NCBI RefSeq assembly: GCF_963576675.1
Contig: NC_088913.1
Location: 73,717,001 to 73,781,000, forward strand
DNA: 64,000 bases
Source: Euphorbia lathyris
Taxonomy: Eukaryota > Streptophyta > Magnoliopsida > Malpighiales > Euphorbiaceae
Reading direction: 5' to 3'
Shown: positions 44,232 through 55,600 of the stretch, piece after piece
Numbering within the stretch: position 1 is the first letter of the stretch
Layout of the letters: each line of letters starts with the position of its first letter
Position numbers and translations under genes: made by a program
The notes under the pieces: model-generated
The model's database searches: none
Told to the model about the DNA's origin: nothing
The model's input: the letters and a program-made list of their open reading frames with translations, nothing else

Positions 44232-44405
44232 GTTGTCTCTTTTATTTGTTATCTTGTTAAGTTTGGTACAATATTTCTTTTTATTATGTTTCGTACAATT
44301 TTTAATTTTATGTTGAATGATTTTTATTTGCTAATATTCTATCTTTATTTCGTGCTTATTTTTCATGATATCTCGATTTTTGAACCAATGAGGACATGGA
44401 CCAAT

Positions 44406-44423
44406 TTAAGTGTGGGAGGAGAT
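44406..44423 (+). promoter_or_regulatory. Upstream polypurine-tract-like sequence
   Basis: TTAAGTGTGGGAGGAGAT closely resembles the terminal tract TTAAGTGTGGAGATT at 45566-45580 but lies 1.15 kb upstream of the LTR. It is also present in the inverted arm near 49288-49306. Confidence 0.5.
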
Positions 44424-44955
44424 ATACATATATCATTTTAGTTTTTAGCACAAATACTAAATGCAACGAATAATTTTTTTGCAAATGCAACATATTTGCA
44501 ACACAATTTATTTAAACACTATTTAATCATAAGTTAATATGATTATTATTTTCAGGTTATCATTATCTATAGAAATGATATTTCTATACGGGTAATATTT
44601 TTCAATGATTTTTCACAAATCTCCGATACGATTTTAAGTAAAAATTGTCTCGAGTGAATGTATTTAAGTAAAAACTTCTTTATTTCAATCTCTATTTTAT
44701 ATCATGAAATTCATGATACAATAAATCTTATTTTAAATTTTCAATTAGGTTTATAGGCATTAAATTGAACTAACAATTTTAGCTCGGTTTGATTTCGTCT
44801 TACATTAACACCAATTGAAGTTTTTAAGGAAACTTTAGCCATAATACATGTTGAATTTTAAGTCAATATAGGATGAATGTGCTATCTTTCTTTTTCCCAA
44901 GTTACAATTTAAATTTTATATTTCATATTAATTAATCAATTAGTTGAATTCTTAA

Positions 44956-45220
44956 CTTTTGGCCACGATTGAGACCAACCTTATCACAATCGAGGTATGA
45001 AAGGGAAGAAAATTAAGTACCGTTTACTTTTGGCCACGGTTGCGACCACCCTTATCATAATCGAGGTATGGAAGGAACGTTAAAAGCAAAAAATAAGCGT
45101 GTTTAAGTTTCAAGTAACGATTGCGTCCACTCATGGCATGGTCGGTACCTCTTAAGCAAACACAAAGTAAAAATGCGTATCAGGTTACGATCAAGACCAC
45201 CCTTATCTCGGACGTAACCA
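44956..45220 (+). repeat. Four-copy stem-loop array before the polypurine tract
   Basis: Four degenerate units start at about 44961, 45032, 45113 and 45182. Each has a short stem around a loop resembling GACCACCCTTATC. Stems: CGATTG/CAATCG (unit 1), CGGTTG/TAATCG with G:U pairs (unit 2), GTAACGATTG against TGGTCGGTAC with wobble pairs (unit 3), and GGTTACG/CGTAACC (unit 4, 45183-45189/45213-45219). The array is conserved inverted at 48439-48703. Confidence 0.7.
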
Positions 45221-45565
45221 AGTTAATAAATTAATTCTAAGTACTTATTCATTTAATATATCTCATATATTAGTTTAGGTTTGGGAAAGAAAATTTTGTG
45301 CTTTGAAATGCCTTGAGACGAAAGACTCAATAACATGCGTGCTTATATCGTCCCGAATGCTTCAATTCAAAATTAAAAATACAAGACGAATGATATATCG
45401 CCTTTATATATTTAGTTTGATATTTTGCGTATAAATTTGCCGAGCGAAGTTAGTCTTTTCGGCTTAACTAATTTAAAAGGTAATACCAAGATATATGTCT
45501 TATGTTTATAAAGAGATTAGTTAAAGAATAAATTCAGTGAAATTTTGTTCGGGACTAGCAAAAGA

Positions 45566-45580
45566 TTAAGTGTGGAGATT
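45566..45580 (+). promoter_or_regulatory. Terminal polypurine tract
   Basis: TTAAGTGTGGAGATT directly before the LTR start TGTTAAGCCC at 45581. Confidence 0.75.
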
Positions 45581-47096
45581 TGTTAAGCCCAAAATATACC
45601 TAAAATATCATTAATATTTACATCAGTTTTGCTATGAATTCGTGCTGTTTATATCTATTTTAGAGTACTTTTACGTTCGAATATGTTTCTTTCTTTCAAG
45701 GTACCTAAATATTTGGTAAAATCCAAATAGGAACAAAAAGAGGCCAAAAACGAAGGAAAAACCCTAAGTTAGGAGCCAAAAGAAGAAGAAATCAGCACAC
45801 CAATATGAGGAAAACAAGAACGAAGTCAGAAACGGAGAAAAATTCCAAATTCTCGGTTGAGAATCCAAATTCTCGGTTGAGAATTTGTGGGCCGCGACCG
45901 AGAATCCAAATTCTCGGTCGCGATACGCGTCGACCAGCAGCTTCTCCCCTTCGTCCGAAGGCTGAAAAATCACTTCCCCATTCTCGATAAGATCAGAAAT
46001 TCTGCCAAGCACAATAAACACATGTTTAAATTCCAAGAAACGCGTTCGTTCGGGTGGATAGAAACGTCTCTTCGCAGCAGACACGACTCTCCACAACGGA
46101 CATGACACTTCAATCACGACTCTTCAACATCTATAAATAAAGTATTGATTTGAGAGTTGAAAGATAATGAGAGAGTTAGATTTTAAGATTAGTGCAAGAG
46201 TTATGCAGAAACTCTGACTCAGAAATGAGTCAGAGTTTAGATTTCATTTCTGTAAAAAGCATTATGGTGTACACACATTGTTTATTCAATAATTACAAAC
46301 ACAGTAGCGTTTAGATTTGTTCATATTAGTTTACATTTTGGTAGTAGATAGACCAGTCTCTATTCTGAAGATTCAACGAGAAGATTGAGTAGAGAATTCG
46401 CCCCTGAGCCTGACAAACTCTAACGAAACCCAAGGAAAGGATTGACAACCCGTTCACTTGCAAGTCGTCGAATGTTTTCATGCTCCTTGTTCTCTGTAAA
46501 CTTTTATCAATTTATATTTCATCTAATAAAGTCTGTTCTATTCGATAGATTTTCATGCAGCACTTTGGTAAAGGATCCGAAGTGGATTGCCGGTGTTTTC
46601 ATTAAAACGTAGTTTAATTCAAAATCTTTACAAGGAAACTTTGTTGAACACTTAGACAAATTATTATCTCGGTAGAGTTTTAATTTGGTTAAGGTAGCGA
46701 TCTAACCCAACCGTAGGAGGATTGACTACAATTCAAAGCCTAAAAATTAGAGGTTCCGTCATTTATTTCATCGTTATAATTTATAAAAAGTTTAAAGTTG
46801 TTTTCTTTGCTTAATGCAAACGAATACATTTGTTTACTTTTCTAAAGAACTAAACAATCCTGTTTTGTAAATTCATTCCTAAATCAGAAGTAATTTTCTA
46901 ACACCTTTATACTCTAATCTAATTTTCATTCTAGCAATTTCAAAACCAAATCCGATTTAACGATTTTCCTTATTATAAATCTTAAAAGTATATTTAACCA
47001 TTTCAAAATAAGTTTTTGTTAAAAAACGTTCCCTGTGGGATCGATATCTTTTATTACTATAAGCGTATACCGTGCACTTGCGGAAATCGCTCAACA
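45581..47096 (+). mobile_element. Athila-like LTR (family B), flanked by PPT and PBS
   Basis: The 1,516-bp LTR runs TGTTAAGCCC...GCTCAACA and is the same family as 57165-58714. U3 has a tandem 20-bp repeat ATTCTCGGTTGAGAATCCAA at 45849 and a perfect 13-bp stem at 45893-45922 (CGCGACCGAGAAT-CCAA-...). TATAAATA lies at 46132-46139. A polypurine tract precedes it and the beginning of a primer site (TGGCGCCG, 47103-47110) follows it, so internal-type sequence lies on both sides. That is the structure left by LTR-LTR recombination or by a 5' LTR of a second, truncated copy. Confidence 0.85.
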
Positions 47097-47214
47097 AGTT
47101 TTTGGCGCCGTATACCGTGCACTTGTGGAATACTTATTTTATTTCATTAAGCGTATTCCTTAAGCGTATATTTCATTGTGCACTTGCGAAAATCGCTCAA
47201 CATCTTTATGAAAC
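47097..47214. repeat. Scrambled centre of the inverted repeat
   Basis: The primer-site start at 47103 breaks into repeated bits of the LTR end. GTATACCGTGCACTTG occurs at about 47075 and 47109, and GTGCACTTGCG(G/A)AAATCGCTCAACA at 47081 and 47178. This junction separates two oppositely oriented LTRs. Confidence 0.7.
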
Positions 47215-48073
47215 TTTCGTTAGAGTTTGTCAGGCTCAGGGGCGGATTCTCTACTCAATCTTCTCCCTGAATCTTCGGAATAGAGACTGGTCTATCTACT
47301 ACCAAAATGTAAACTAATATGAACAAATCTAAACGCTACTATGTTTGTTATTATTGAATAAACAATGTGTGTACATCATATTGCTTTTTACAGAAATGAA
47401 ATCTAAAATTCTGAATCACTCGACTCGGAATTTCTGCATTAATTCTATACTAATCTCTTTCTTCTATATCTCTTCAACTCTCCATCAACTCTTTATTTAT
47501 AGATGTTGAAGAGTCGTGGTTGAAGTGTCGTGTTCGTTGTGAAGGATCGTATCCGTTGTGAAATGACGTCTTTATCCACCCGAACGAACGCGTTTCTTTG
47601 AATTAAACATGTGTTCATTGTACTTGGCAGAATTTCTGCACTTACAGAGAATGGCAATTCTCGGCCGAGAATGGGGGAGCATTTATTTGGTCTTCGGACG
47701 AAGGGAAGGAGCTGCTGGTTGACGTGTGTCGTGACCGAGAATTGTGGATTCTCGGTCGCGGCTTTCATAAAATTCTCTTCCGAGAATTCTGTTTCCTCAA
47801 CCGAGAATTGACATTTTCTTCTGTTTCTGAATTCGTCTTTGTCCTCGTTTTGGTGTATTTGATCTTCGTCGTTTTTGACTCCTTTTGTAGGGTTTTTATT
47901 CTGTTTTTAAGCTCTTTTCGTTCCTATTTGGATTTTACCAAATATTTAGGTACCTTGCAAGAAAGAAACATATTCGAACGTAAAAGTATTCTTAAACAAG
48001 TATAAATAGCATAAATTCGTAGCAATATTGATGTAAATACTAATGATATTTTAGGTATATTTTGGGCTTAACA
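47215..48073 (-). mobile_element. Inverted, truncated Athila-like LTR (family B)
   Basis: The minus-strand counterpart of 45581-46440, starting TGTTAAGCCC at 48073. The last ~660 bp of the LTR are missing at the centre. It carries the ATTCTCGGCCGAGAAT palindrome (47657-47672) and a 13-bp stem at 47730-47760. A TATAAATA word lies near 47495-47502. Confidence 0.82.
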
Positions 48074-49493
48074 AATCTCCACACTTAATCTTTTGCTAGT
48101 CCCGAGCAAAATTTCACTGAATTTATTCTTTAACTAATCTCGTTTATGAAAATAAAACATATATCTTTGTATTACCTTTTAAATTAGTTAAGCCGAAAAG
48201 ACTAACTTCGCTTGGAAAATTTATACGCAAAATATCAAACTAGCTTAGTATAAATACGATATATCATTCGTCTTGTATTTTCAATTTTTGAATTGAGGCA
48301 TTCGGGACGATATAAGCACGCATGTTATTGAGTCTTTCGTCTCAAGGCATTTCAAAGCACAAAATTTCCTTTCCCAAACCTAAACTAATATATGAGATAT
48401 ATTAAATGAATAAGTACTTAGAATTAATTTATTAACTTGGTTACGCCCGAGATAAAGGTGGTCTTGATCGTAACCTGATACGTATTTTTACTTTGTGTTT
48501 GCTTAAGAGGTACCGACCATGCCATGGGTGGACGCAATCGTTACTTTAAACTTAAACACGCTTATTTTTTGCTTTTTCGTTCATTCCATACCTCGATTGT
48601 GATAAGGGTGGTCGCAACCGTGGCCAAAAGTAAACGGTACTTAATTTTCTTCCCTTTCATACCTCGATTGTGATAAGGTTGGTCTCAATCGTGGCCAAAA
48701 GTTAAGAATTCAACTAATTGATTAATTAATATGAAATATAAAATTTAAATTGTAACTTGGGAAAAAGAAAGATAGCACATTCATCCTATATTGACTTAAA
48801 ATTCAACATGTATTATGGCTAAAGTTTCCTTAAAAACTTCATTGGTGTTAATGTAAGACGAAATCAAACCGAGCTAAAAGTGTTAGTTCAATTTAATGCC
48901 TATAAACCTAATTGAAAATTTAAAATAAGATTTGTTGTATCATGAATTTCATGATATAAAATAGAGATTGAAGTAAAGAATTTATTTACTTAAATACATT
49001 CACTCGAGACAATTTTTACTTAAAATCGTATCGGAGATTTGTGAAAAATTTTAAAAAATTATTACCCGTGTAGAAATATCATTTCTAACAATAATGATAA
49101 CCTAAAAATAATCATAGGTTAAAATATTTATAAACATATAAAAAATGTAAAGTTATGAAAAATAATGTTAAATAAATTGTGTTGCAATATATGTTGCATT
49201 TGCATAAAATAAGTGTTGCATTTATAAATGTTGCTTAAAAAATTTATTCATTGCATTTATTCGTATGTATATAAATGATATATGTATATCTCCTCCCACA
49301 CTTAAATTGGACCATGTCCTCATTGGTGCAAAATTTGATAAAACACGAAAAATTGGACGAAATAAATCATACGAAAAGAAAATAGATAAATATGAAATGG
49401 ATTTTATCCAACATAAATAGAATTTGAAATTGTACCAAACGTAATAAAAAAATAACATAAAAATAAATGAGTTGAGAAAAGATAAGATAAAAC
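48074..49493 (-). mobile_element. Inverted Athila-like 3' noncoding region
   Basis: Minus-strand copy of 44232-45580, including the polypurine tract (48074-48090), the four stem-loops (48439-48703) and the upstream polypurine-like word near 49288-49306. Similarity to the left arm is high, with scattered differences. Confidence 0.8.
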
Positions 49494-50403
49494 CTATTCT
49501 GGTGGAGGTGAACCCGGTGGAGACGGTGTGGTCATAACGTTTTGACGTCGGAAACATTGATAATAACTGGCGTCATGTTGACGTATGATCTCTCCGCGAA
49601 GTATGGATATTGGCATCCACCGCGTTTAATCATGAACTCATCTCTTGATTGCTTTCAAGAATATCTTCTAACCGCAAATTTTGTGTGCATTCAGAAGGTT
49701 CAAAAGGTGGTGCAATTTAACTTGATCATTAACATTATGCTCATCATCAACACGCCCTAGTGCTTGTGTGTGTGCTTGTGCTTGTGGCTCAACATGCTCT
49801 TCGTCCTCACCCTCTTCTTCCTCTTCATCCTCATTGATATCGTCATCCCTACTAAAATTCGCCTACTCAATACCATCCGCTTTAATACCATTAAAATGTG
49901 AACTTGGAATACCAACATCGAACTTGCAAAACTAGCCAACAGTGGCTAACCACTATGGATGTGTAAAATTGCGGCATAAATCCAACATCAGATAATAATT
50001 AGGACTAAGTGATTGAAAACTACTCTATAATACTCGTAGCATCCAAAACAATACTCGTAATCAAAGTACGCATAGTAAGGTGCGTAGTGGTTGAAATGGA
50101 AAAAATTGTCAAAAAGTAGTCTAATTGTAATCTACCACGAAATCCTTGAAGATGGAATCCAAAATTAACAAACAAAGCCGGACTTCGAATCCTGATCTTA
50201 TAAATTTATCTAATCTAGGAAAAATATGTCCAAACCGGATTAGTTTGAAAATTGAGGGCTTAACAATAAATTATTTTGTATGATATCCAAACGAAATACG
50301 CATCTCGTCATCCCCAACTTCATAAACTGGAACCTAATTCCTAAATGTAATCCTCTCAGTCCTTTTTAGCATGGGAAAGAGTAATCTTCTCATGTTTAGG
50401 CAT
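49494..50403 (-). pseudogene. Decayed ATHILA-ORF1-like gene (inverted arm)
   Basis: The minus-strand start MPKHEKITL at 50403, an acidic/Gln-rich linker near 49740-49830 and a Thr/Pro-rich end near 49500 match the layout of the 405-aa ORF at 43014. The frame is broken many times and parts are deleted. The upstream leader (to 50581) also matches the left arm. It has decayed much further than the flanking noncoding DNA. Confidence 0.65.
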
Positions 50404-50581
50404 TTGGAGGGTTAGGCTATGGAAGTTGCGGGTGGGAAAGAAGTATATTGGGTAGGTAAAAATTTGATAAAAGTAAAGGTGATATGGTGTGGAATTAATT
50501 GTACTGGGAAGAGTTTGAATTGTGTAATTGGGAAAAATAGGAGGTGATGTAAGGTTTGTGTAAGTTTTGTCTAAGTGATAG

Positions 50582-52683
50582 TGTAACATCCCCAAAACCC
50601 TAACACATGAGTCTTCCCACATTCATATATGTTTTCATGATTGAATACATACATTTTAGATTCATCTCATTGTCAGTAGAAGTTTTGTATGCATAATGCG
50701 ATTATCGTGCGATTAGTAGGCGATTAGTGTGTCGTTAAGATGTAACGATTGGTTAATTGAGTTAGGACTTAAATGAATGAATGAATGAATTTATATGTCC
50801 TAAATTGATTAACTTACACTTTAGGAGGGCTGAATTTGAGGTTTGTGAGCAAGCATGAGGTGTCACCCCAATATTAAGACACAATACACCTCTTCATTTT
50901 ACAAAGGATGTGCACAACTCAATCCTTATGATATTCAGCCACAATTTCGACCAAAGCTTCAGCAAACCTTCCTTTTTCATGTCCTAACACCCTCCAAAGA
51001 AAAATCTTCCAATTTCTTCCATTTTCAAGCCAAACAAGTCAAGTTAGGAAGCATACTAGGTGATAGACACAAGTTGAAGGTTAGTATGTTGTTTTAGCTT
51101 GTTTTCTATGAGTTGGAGATTCTGAAATACCTAGGTATGATTATAGAATTTGTTGTGGATGAGTTGTGATTGAGTTTGTTGAGTTTTGGTGTTGTTTAAA
51201 GTGGTTATAGGCTGTCCAAAGAAAAGATATGTATCAAGTGCCCTAAACAGAAATCTAGGGTACTGCTTTCAGTCATTTTGGAGCATGTTTTTCATATTGA
51301 TATTGTTTGAATTTGAAGATACATAAAGAATAAACTATGTTCCGATATGTGTTATGAAACCCTCTGTAAAATATGGGACTTTAATTCCATATATAGAGGA
51401 AGAAAACCTAGATGGATCATGACTTCCTCGAAATGGAATGTCATGTGAGGCATCCATGTTGATGTAGCATTTTGAGGACCTTATAGTCATAATTTAGGAA
51501 AGTTTATTTATACAAAAGTGTTCCTAACTACTTGAAGTATATGTCTGTAAAAGGATTTGACAATACATTGTGTTTAGTGTGAGATAGGTTGAGTGAATTA
51601 TGGTAGATGCAAATCTGGGTAGTCTGTTTCTTGGCTGGAAATAGGATATAATCATTTTGCATGCCATATATTGTGTAGAAGTGATATTAATGTGAATTTT
51701 GGATATGTTATACCCATATATGTCTAGTTTCAGTAGGTTCAAGAAACAGGACATTTGGATTCATATAGAGAAAGTTATGGCAGAATGTGTGCAAGTAGGT
51801 CATGTGATGATCTAAGACAAAAGGATTAGATTGCATGAACTTTGTGGAGTTAGTGTCTTGTAAATCATAGAGCATTCATTAGTGTATATTGTCATTAAGT
51901 TTATGTTAAGGCTAATGGTATAAATGTTATGTGACATTAGGAGGACAAGGTGCAATTGAACGCACACCCGATCGTGTTGAATAGATCGAACCAAGTGCGA
52001 CGGTAAGCATATTGCTTATATATGTGTATGAATGTATTGTTCCTTGTGACTTGTTGAGTGTGAGATGTGGTTGAATCTGATGTGAATGATGTGAATAATG
52101 TTTGAGTGTTTGTGATACGTTATTATTAATAAGAAAGTGATATGATTGAGTATGTTGCAGTGTTATGAGTAAATACGGCATGTTGAGCCTTATGCACATA
52201 CTGGAACTGAATAATGGTTGGATTATAAATGAATATGAGCTTGCTTAGATGGATATGTGAAATGGTCCAAGTTGAGAGTGCTATCCGAATACTGTGAGCC
52301 GGAAGCACATGTGTTGAGATATATGAGTACGTGAGTGGAGTGTAACTCCTCCGTAGCACAGATGATTGTATTCCGAATTTAGTGAGCCGGAATACAGATT
52401 GGGCCCAAGGACCATTTTATATATATTGTTTAAGTACAGCAAGGCCTTTCTAAAATAAGTATTATTATAATAAGTGAAACAAATAAATAAATTCTAACTT
52501 GGTACTAATGATATATTTTGCTTTGTGCTCTTTACATTACTTTTGTATATACATATATACGTAATATGTTTATTGAGTAGGCAGCTCACCCCTTGCCAAC
52601 AGATTTTACAGGTTAGGTGGAGTTCTTGCTTAAGGTCGCACCAGCAGTGTCAGTCCATTCTCATCTAGGCATTTTGGAGTCTT
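50582..52683 (+). mobile_element. Tekay-like (Ty3 chromovirus) 5' LTR
   Basis: Starts TGTAACATCCCCAAAACCCTA, identical to the 3' LTR start at 57144. It inserted into the inverted Athila arm after GATAG. The right end is not clean: LTR-type sequence runs to about 52700 and passes straight into mid-gag, with no primer site. A (ATGA)n microsatellite lies at about 50772. Confidence 0.75.
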
Positions 52684-55600
52684 GTGATGTACTTTTGTTT
52701 TGTAAATCTTTTCACTGGAGAAGCTTTAGAATGGTGGAGATCTATAAAAAGGACAAGAATTAGAACTGAAATAACATGGGATATTTTCAAGAAGTTGTTC
52801 ACTAATAAGTACATGCCAATGATATACAAAGATAGGAAACAAACAGAGTTTTTGACCCTTATGCAGGAGGATATGTCTGTGGCTGAATACGAGCTTAAGT
52901 TTAACACCTTAGCCAAATATGCACCTGCAAATGTGGCTACAGAAGAAGCAAAATGTCGTAGGTTTGAACATGGTCTACACCCAGATGTTAGAATGGGGAT
53001 TCATGCACATGAAACGAGCTTTAGATTGTTAGTAGAATCTGCACTCAGAGCTGAGGAAATTGTGAAAGATAGAGAACAACGTTTTGTAACCAAAAGGGCT
53101 AGATTTGATAGAGAAGGCCAGTCTAGCAGGCCATCAAAGAGAGGTGGATTCTCAGTTTCTTCTAGAGGCTATTCTCAACAATTTAGAGGTAGTAGTAGTA
53201 TCCATCGAGGTGGGACTAGATCACGGGGAGGATTTGGAGATGTTTTGAGTAGTGCTCCATCTGTTGGTAGTAACAGATTTTCAGGTGGTCGGTTTAATAG
53301 TGGGTATAGAAGAGGAGCGAGGACAACATCTTTTCCAGCTTGTCAGACATGTGGACGGGTACACAGAGGTGAGTGTTGGGGACCTTCCCTGGTTTGTGGC
53401 AGATGTGGCCGATCTCACACAGGAGAGTGTGATGGTTCATTTAAGAAGGGTACATGTTTTGAGTGTGGAGAAACAGGCCATTATTGTAATGATTGTCCCT
53501 TATTAGTTGATAGAGGAGAGAGAGTTCAACCTCAGTCTAATATAGGAGGTGGTGCAGCTGGAGTGGATAGAGGCAGAGGCAGAGGTCGAGGAGGAGGTAG
53601 AGGGGGTAGACATGATGCTCCTATGGGTGGACAGACACAAAATTTACCACGAAATAGAGCCTTCAATATGACGAGGAGTGAAGCTCAAATAGCACCAGAG
53701 GTTATATCCGGTACAATTTCTATCCTTGATACCTTAGCTTTTGTTTTGATTGACCCTGGATCCACTCATTCATACATAACACCTGAGTTTATATGGAAAA
53801 TAACTGGGAAGGTAGAACCATTCGGATATGATGTGGGAGTTATCCTACCAGTTGGGAATAATGTTATTGTAAATCAGGTTCTGAGAGATTGTCCTATAAA
53901 AGTAAGGGGAAGTGAGTTCCCTATAGATTTAGTAGTTATGGGGTTTAGAGAATTTGATATTATTTTGGGGATGGATTGGCTGTGTAAATATGAAGCTAAA
54001 GTTGATTGTTGTTCAAAGGAAGTTGTGTTACATTTTAATTCAGAATCAACTGTGTTATTTGTTGGGGAGAGAAAGGTTGTGCCGTCTTGTTTAATATCTT
54101 CAATTCAAGCAATCAGATGGATTAGAAATGGGTGTGAGGCATATTTAGCTCATGTTGTGGACACTAGGGAGGATGGAGGTAAATTGGAGAATATTCCAGT
54201 GGTGAGAGATTTTGCAGATGTGTTCGTAGATGAACTACCAAGATTACCACCTCATAGGGAGATTGATTTTCCTATTGAGACCATGCCAGGAGTATCTCCT
54301 ATATCAATTGCTCCATATAGAATGGCTCCAATGGAATTACAAGAATTGAAGAAACAAATAGAAGAACTACTTGAGAAGGGGTTTATACGACCCAGTACTT
54401 CACCGTGGGGAGCACCTGTATTATTTGTGAAGAAGAAAGATGGAAGTATGCGATTGCGTATTGATTACAGACAACTGAATAGAATGACAGTGAAAAACAA
54501 GTATCCATTGCCTCGGATTGATGATTTGCTAGATCAGCTTAGAGGAGCTCGTCATTTTTCAAAGATTGATCTAAGATCGGGCTATTGGCAGTTGAGAGTT
54601 ACAGAAGCTGACATACCTAAAACTGCTTTTCGTACAAGGTATGGTCATTTTGAGTTTCTTGTGATGCCTTTTGGCTTGACTAATGCTCCTGCAGCTTTCA
54701 TGGCATTAATGAACAAGACTTTTCAGCCATATCTAGATAAGCTTGTTGTGGTGTTCATTGATGATATCCTAGTGTACTCAAGGACTGTGGGTGAGCATGA
54801 ACAACATTTGAGAATTGTTTTGAAAATTTTAAGAGATAATCAGATGTATGCAAAGCTGAGAAAATGTGAATTTTGGATGGATGAAGTTGTATTCCTTTGT
54901 CATGTGGTGTCAGGTGAAGGGGTTCAACCCGACCCTTCCAAAATTAAAGCTATTGATGAATGGGAACCGCCAAAGAACGTTACAGAGCTTAGGAGTTTTC
55001 TTGGGTTAGCTGGTTATTACAGGAGATTTGTAGAGGGTTTTTCTCTGATTGCAGGTCCATTAACTAAATTGCTGAGAAAGGGAGTTGTATTCCAGTGGAA
55101 TGATAAATGTCACCAAAGCTTTGAGGAACTAAAGAAGAGATTGACTTCTGCACCAGTGTTAGTGTTACCTTCTGAAGGTGGTGGCTTTGTTGTTTATACA
55201 GATGCCTCGGGACAAGGTTTGGGATGTGTTCTAATGCAAAATGGGAAAGTCATTGCATATGCTTCTAGGCAACTGAGACCTCATGAGATGAATTACCCCA
55301 CACACGACTTAGAGTTGGCAGCAGTCATCCATGCATTGAAGGTATGGAGACATTACCTATATGGGGAGACATTTCAGATTCTCACTGATCATAAGAGTTT
55401 GAAGTACATCTTTACACAAAAGGAGCTGAACCTAAGACAAAGACGATGGATTGAGCTATTAAAAGATTATGATTGTACAATAGATTACCATCCAGGAAAG
55501 GCTAATGTGGTTGCAGATGCTTTGAGTAGAAAGAATGTTGATATTGTGGCTAATATGAAGAGTTATAGTTTAAATTCACTAGTGGAGATGCGAGCCATGG

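Noticed and set aside
44956..45220. CRISPR-like array
   Set aside because: Only four degenerate units with unequal spacing in a plant retrotransposon; stem-loops, not direct repeats with unique spacers.
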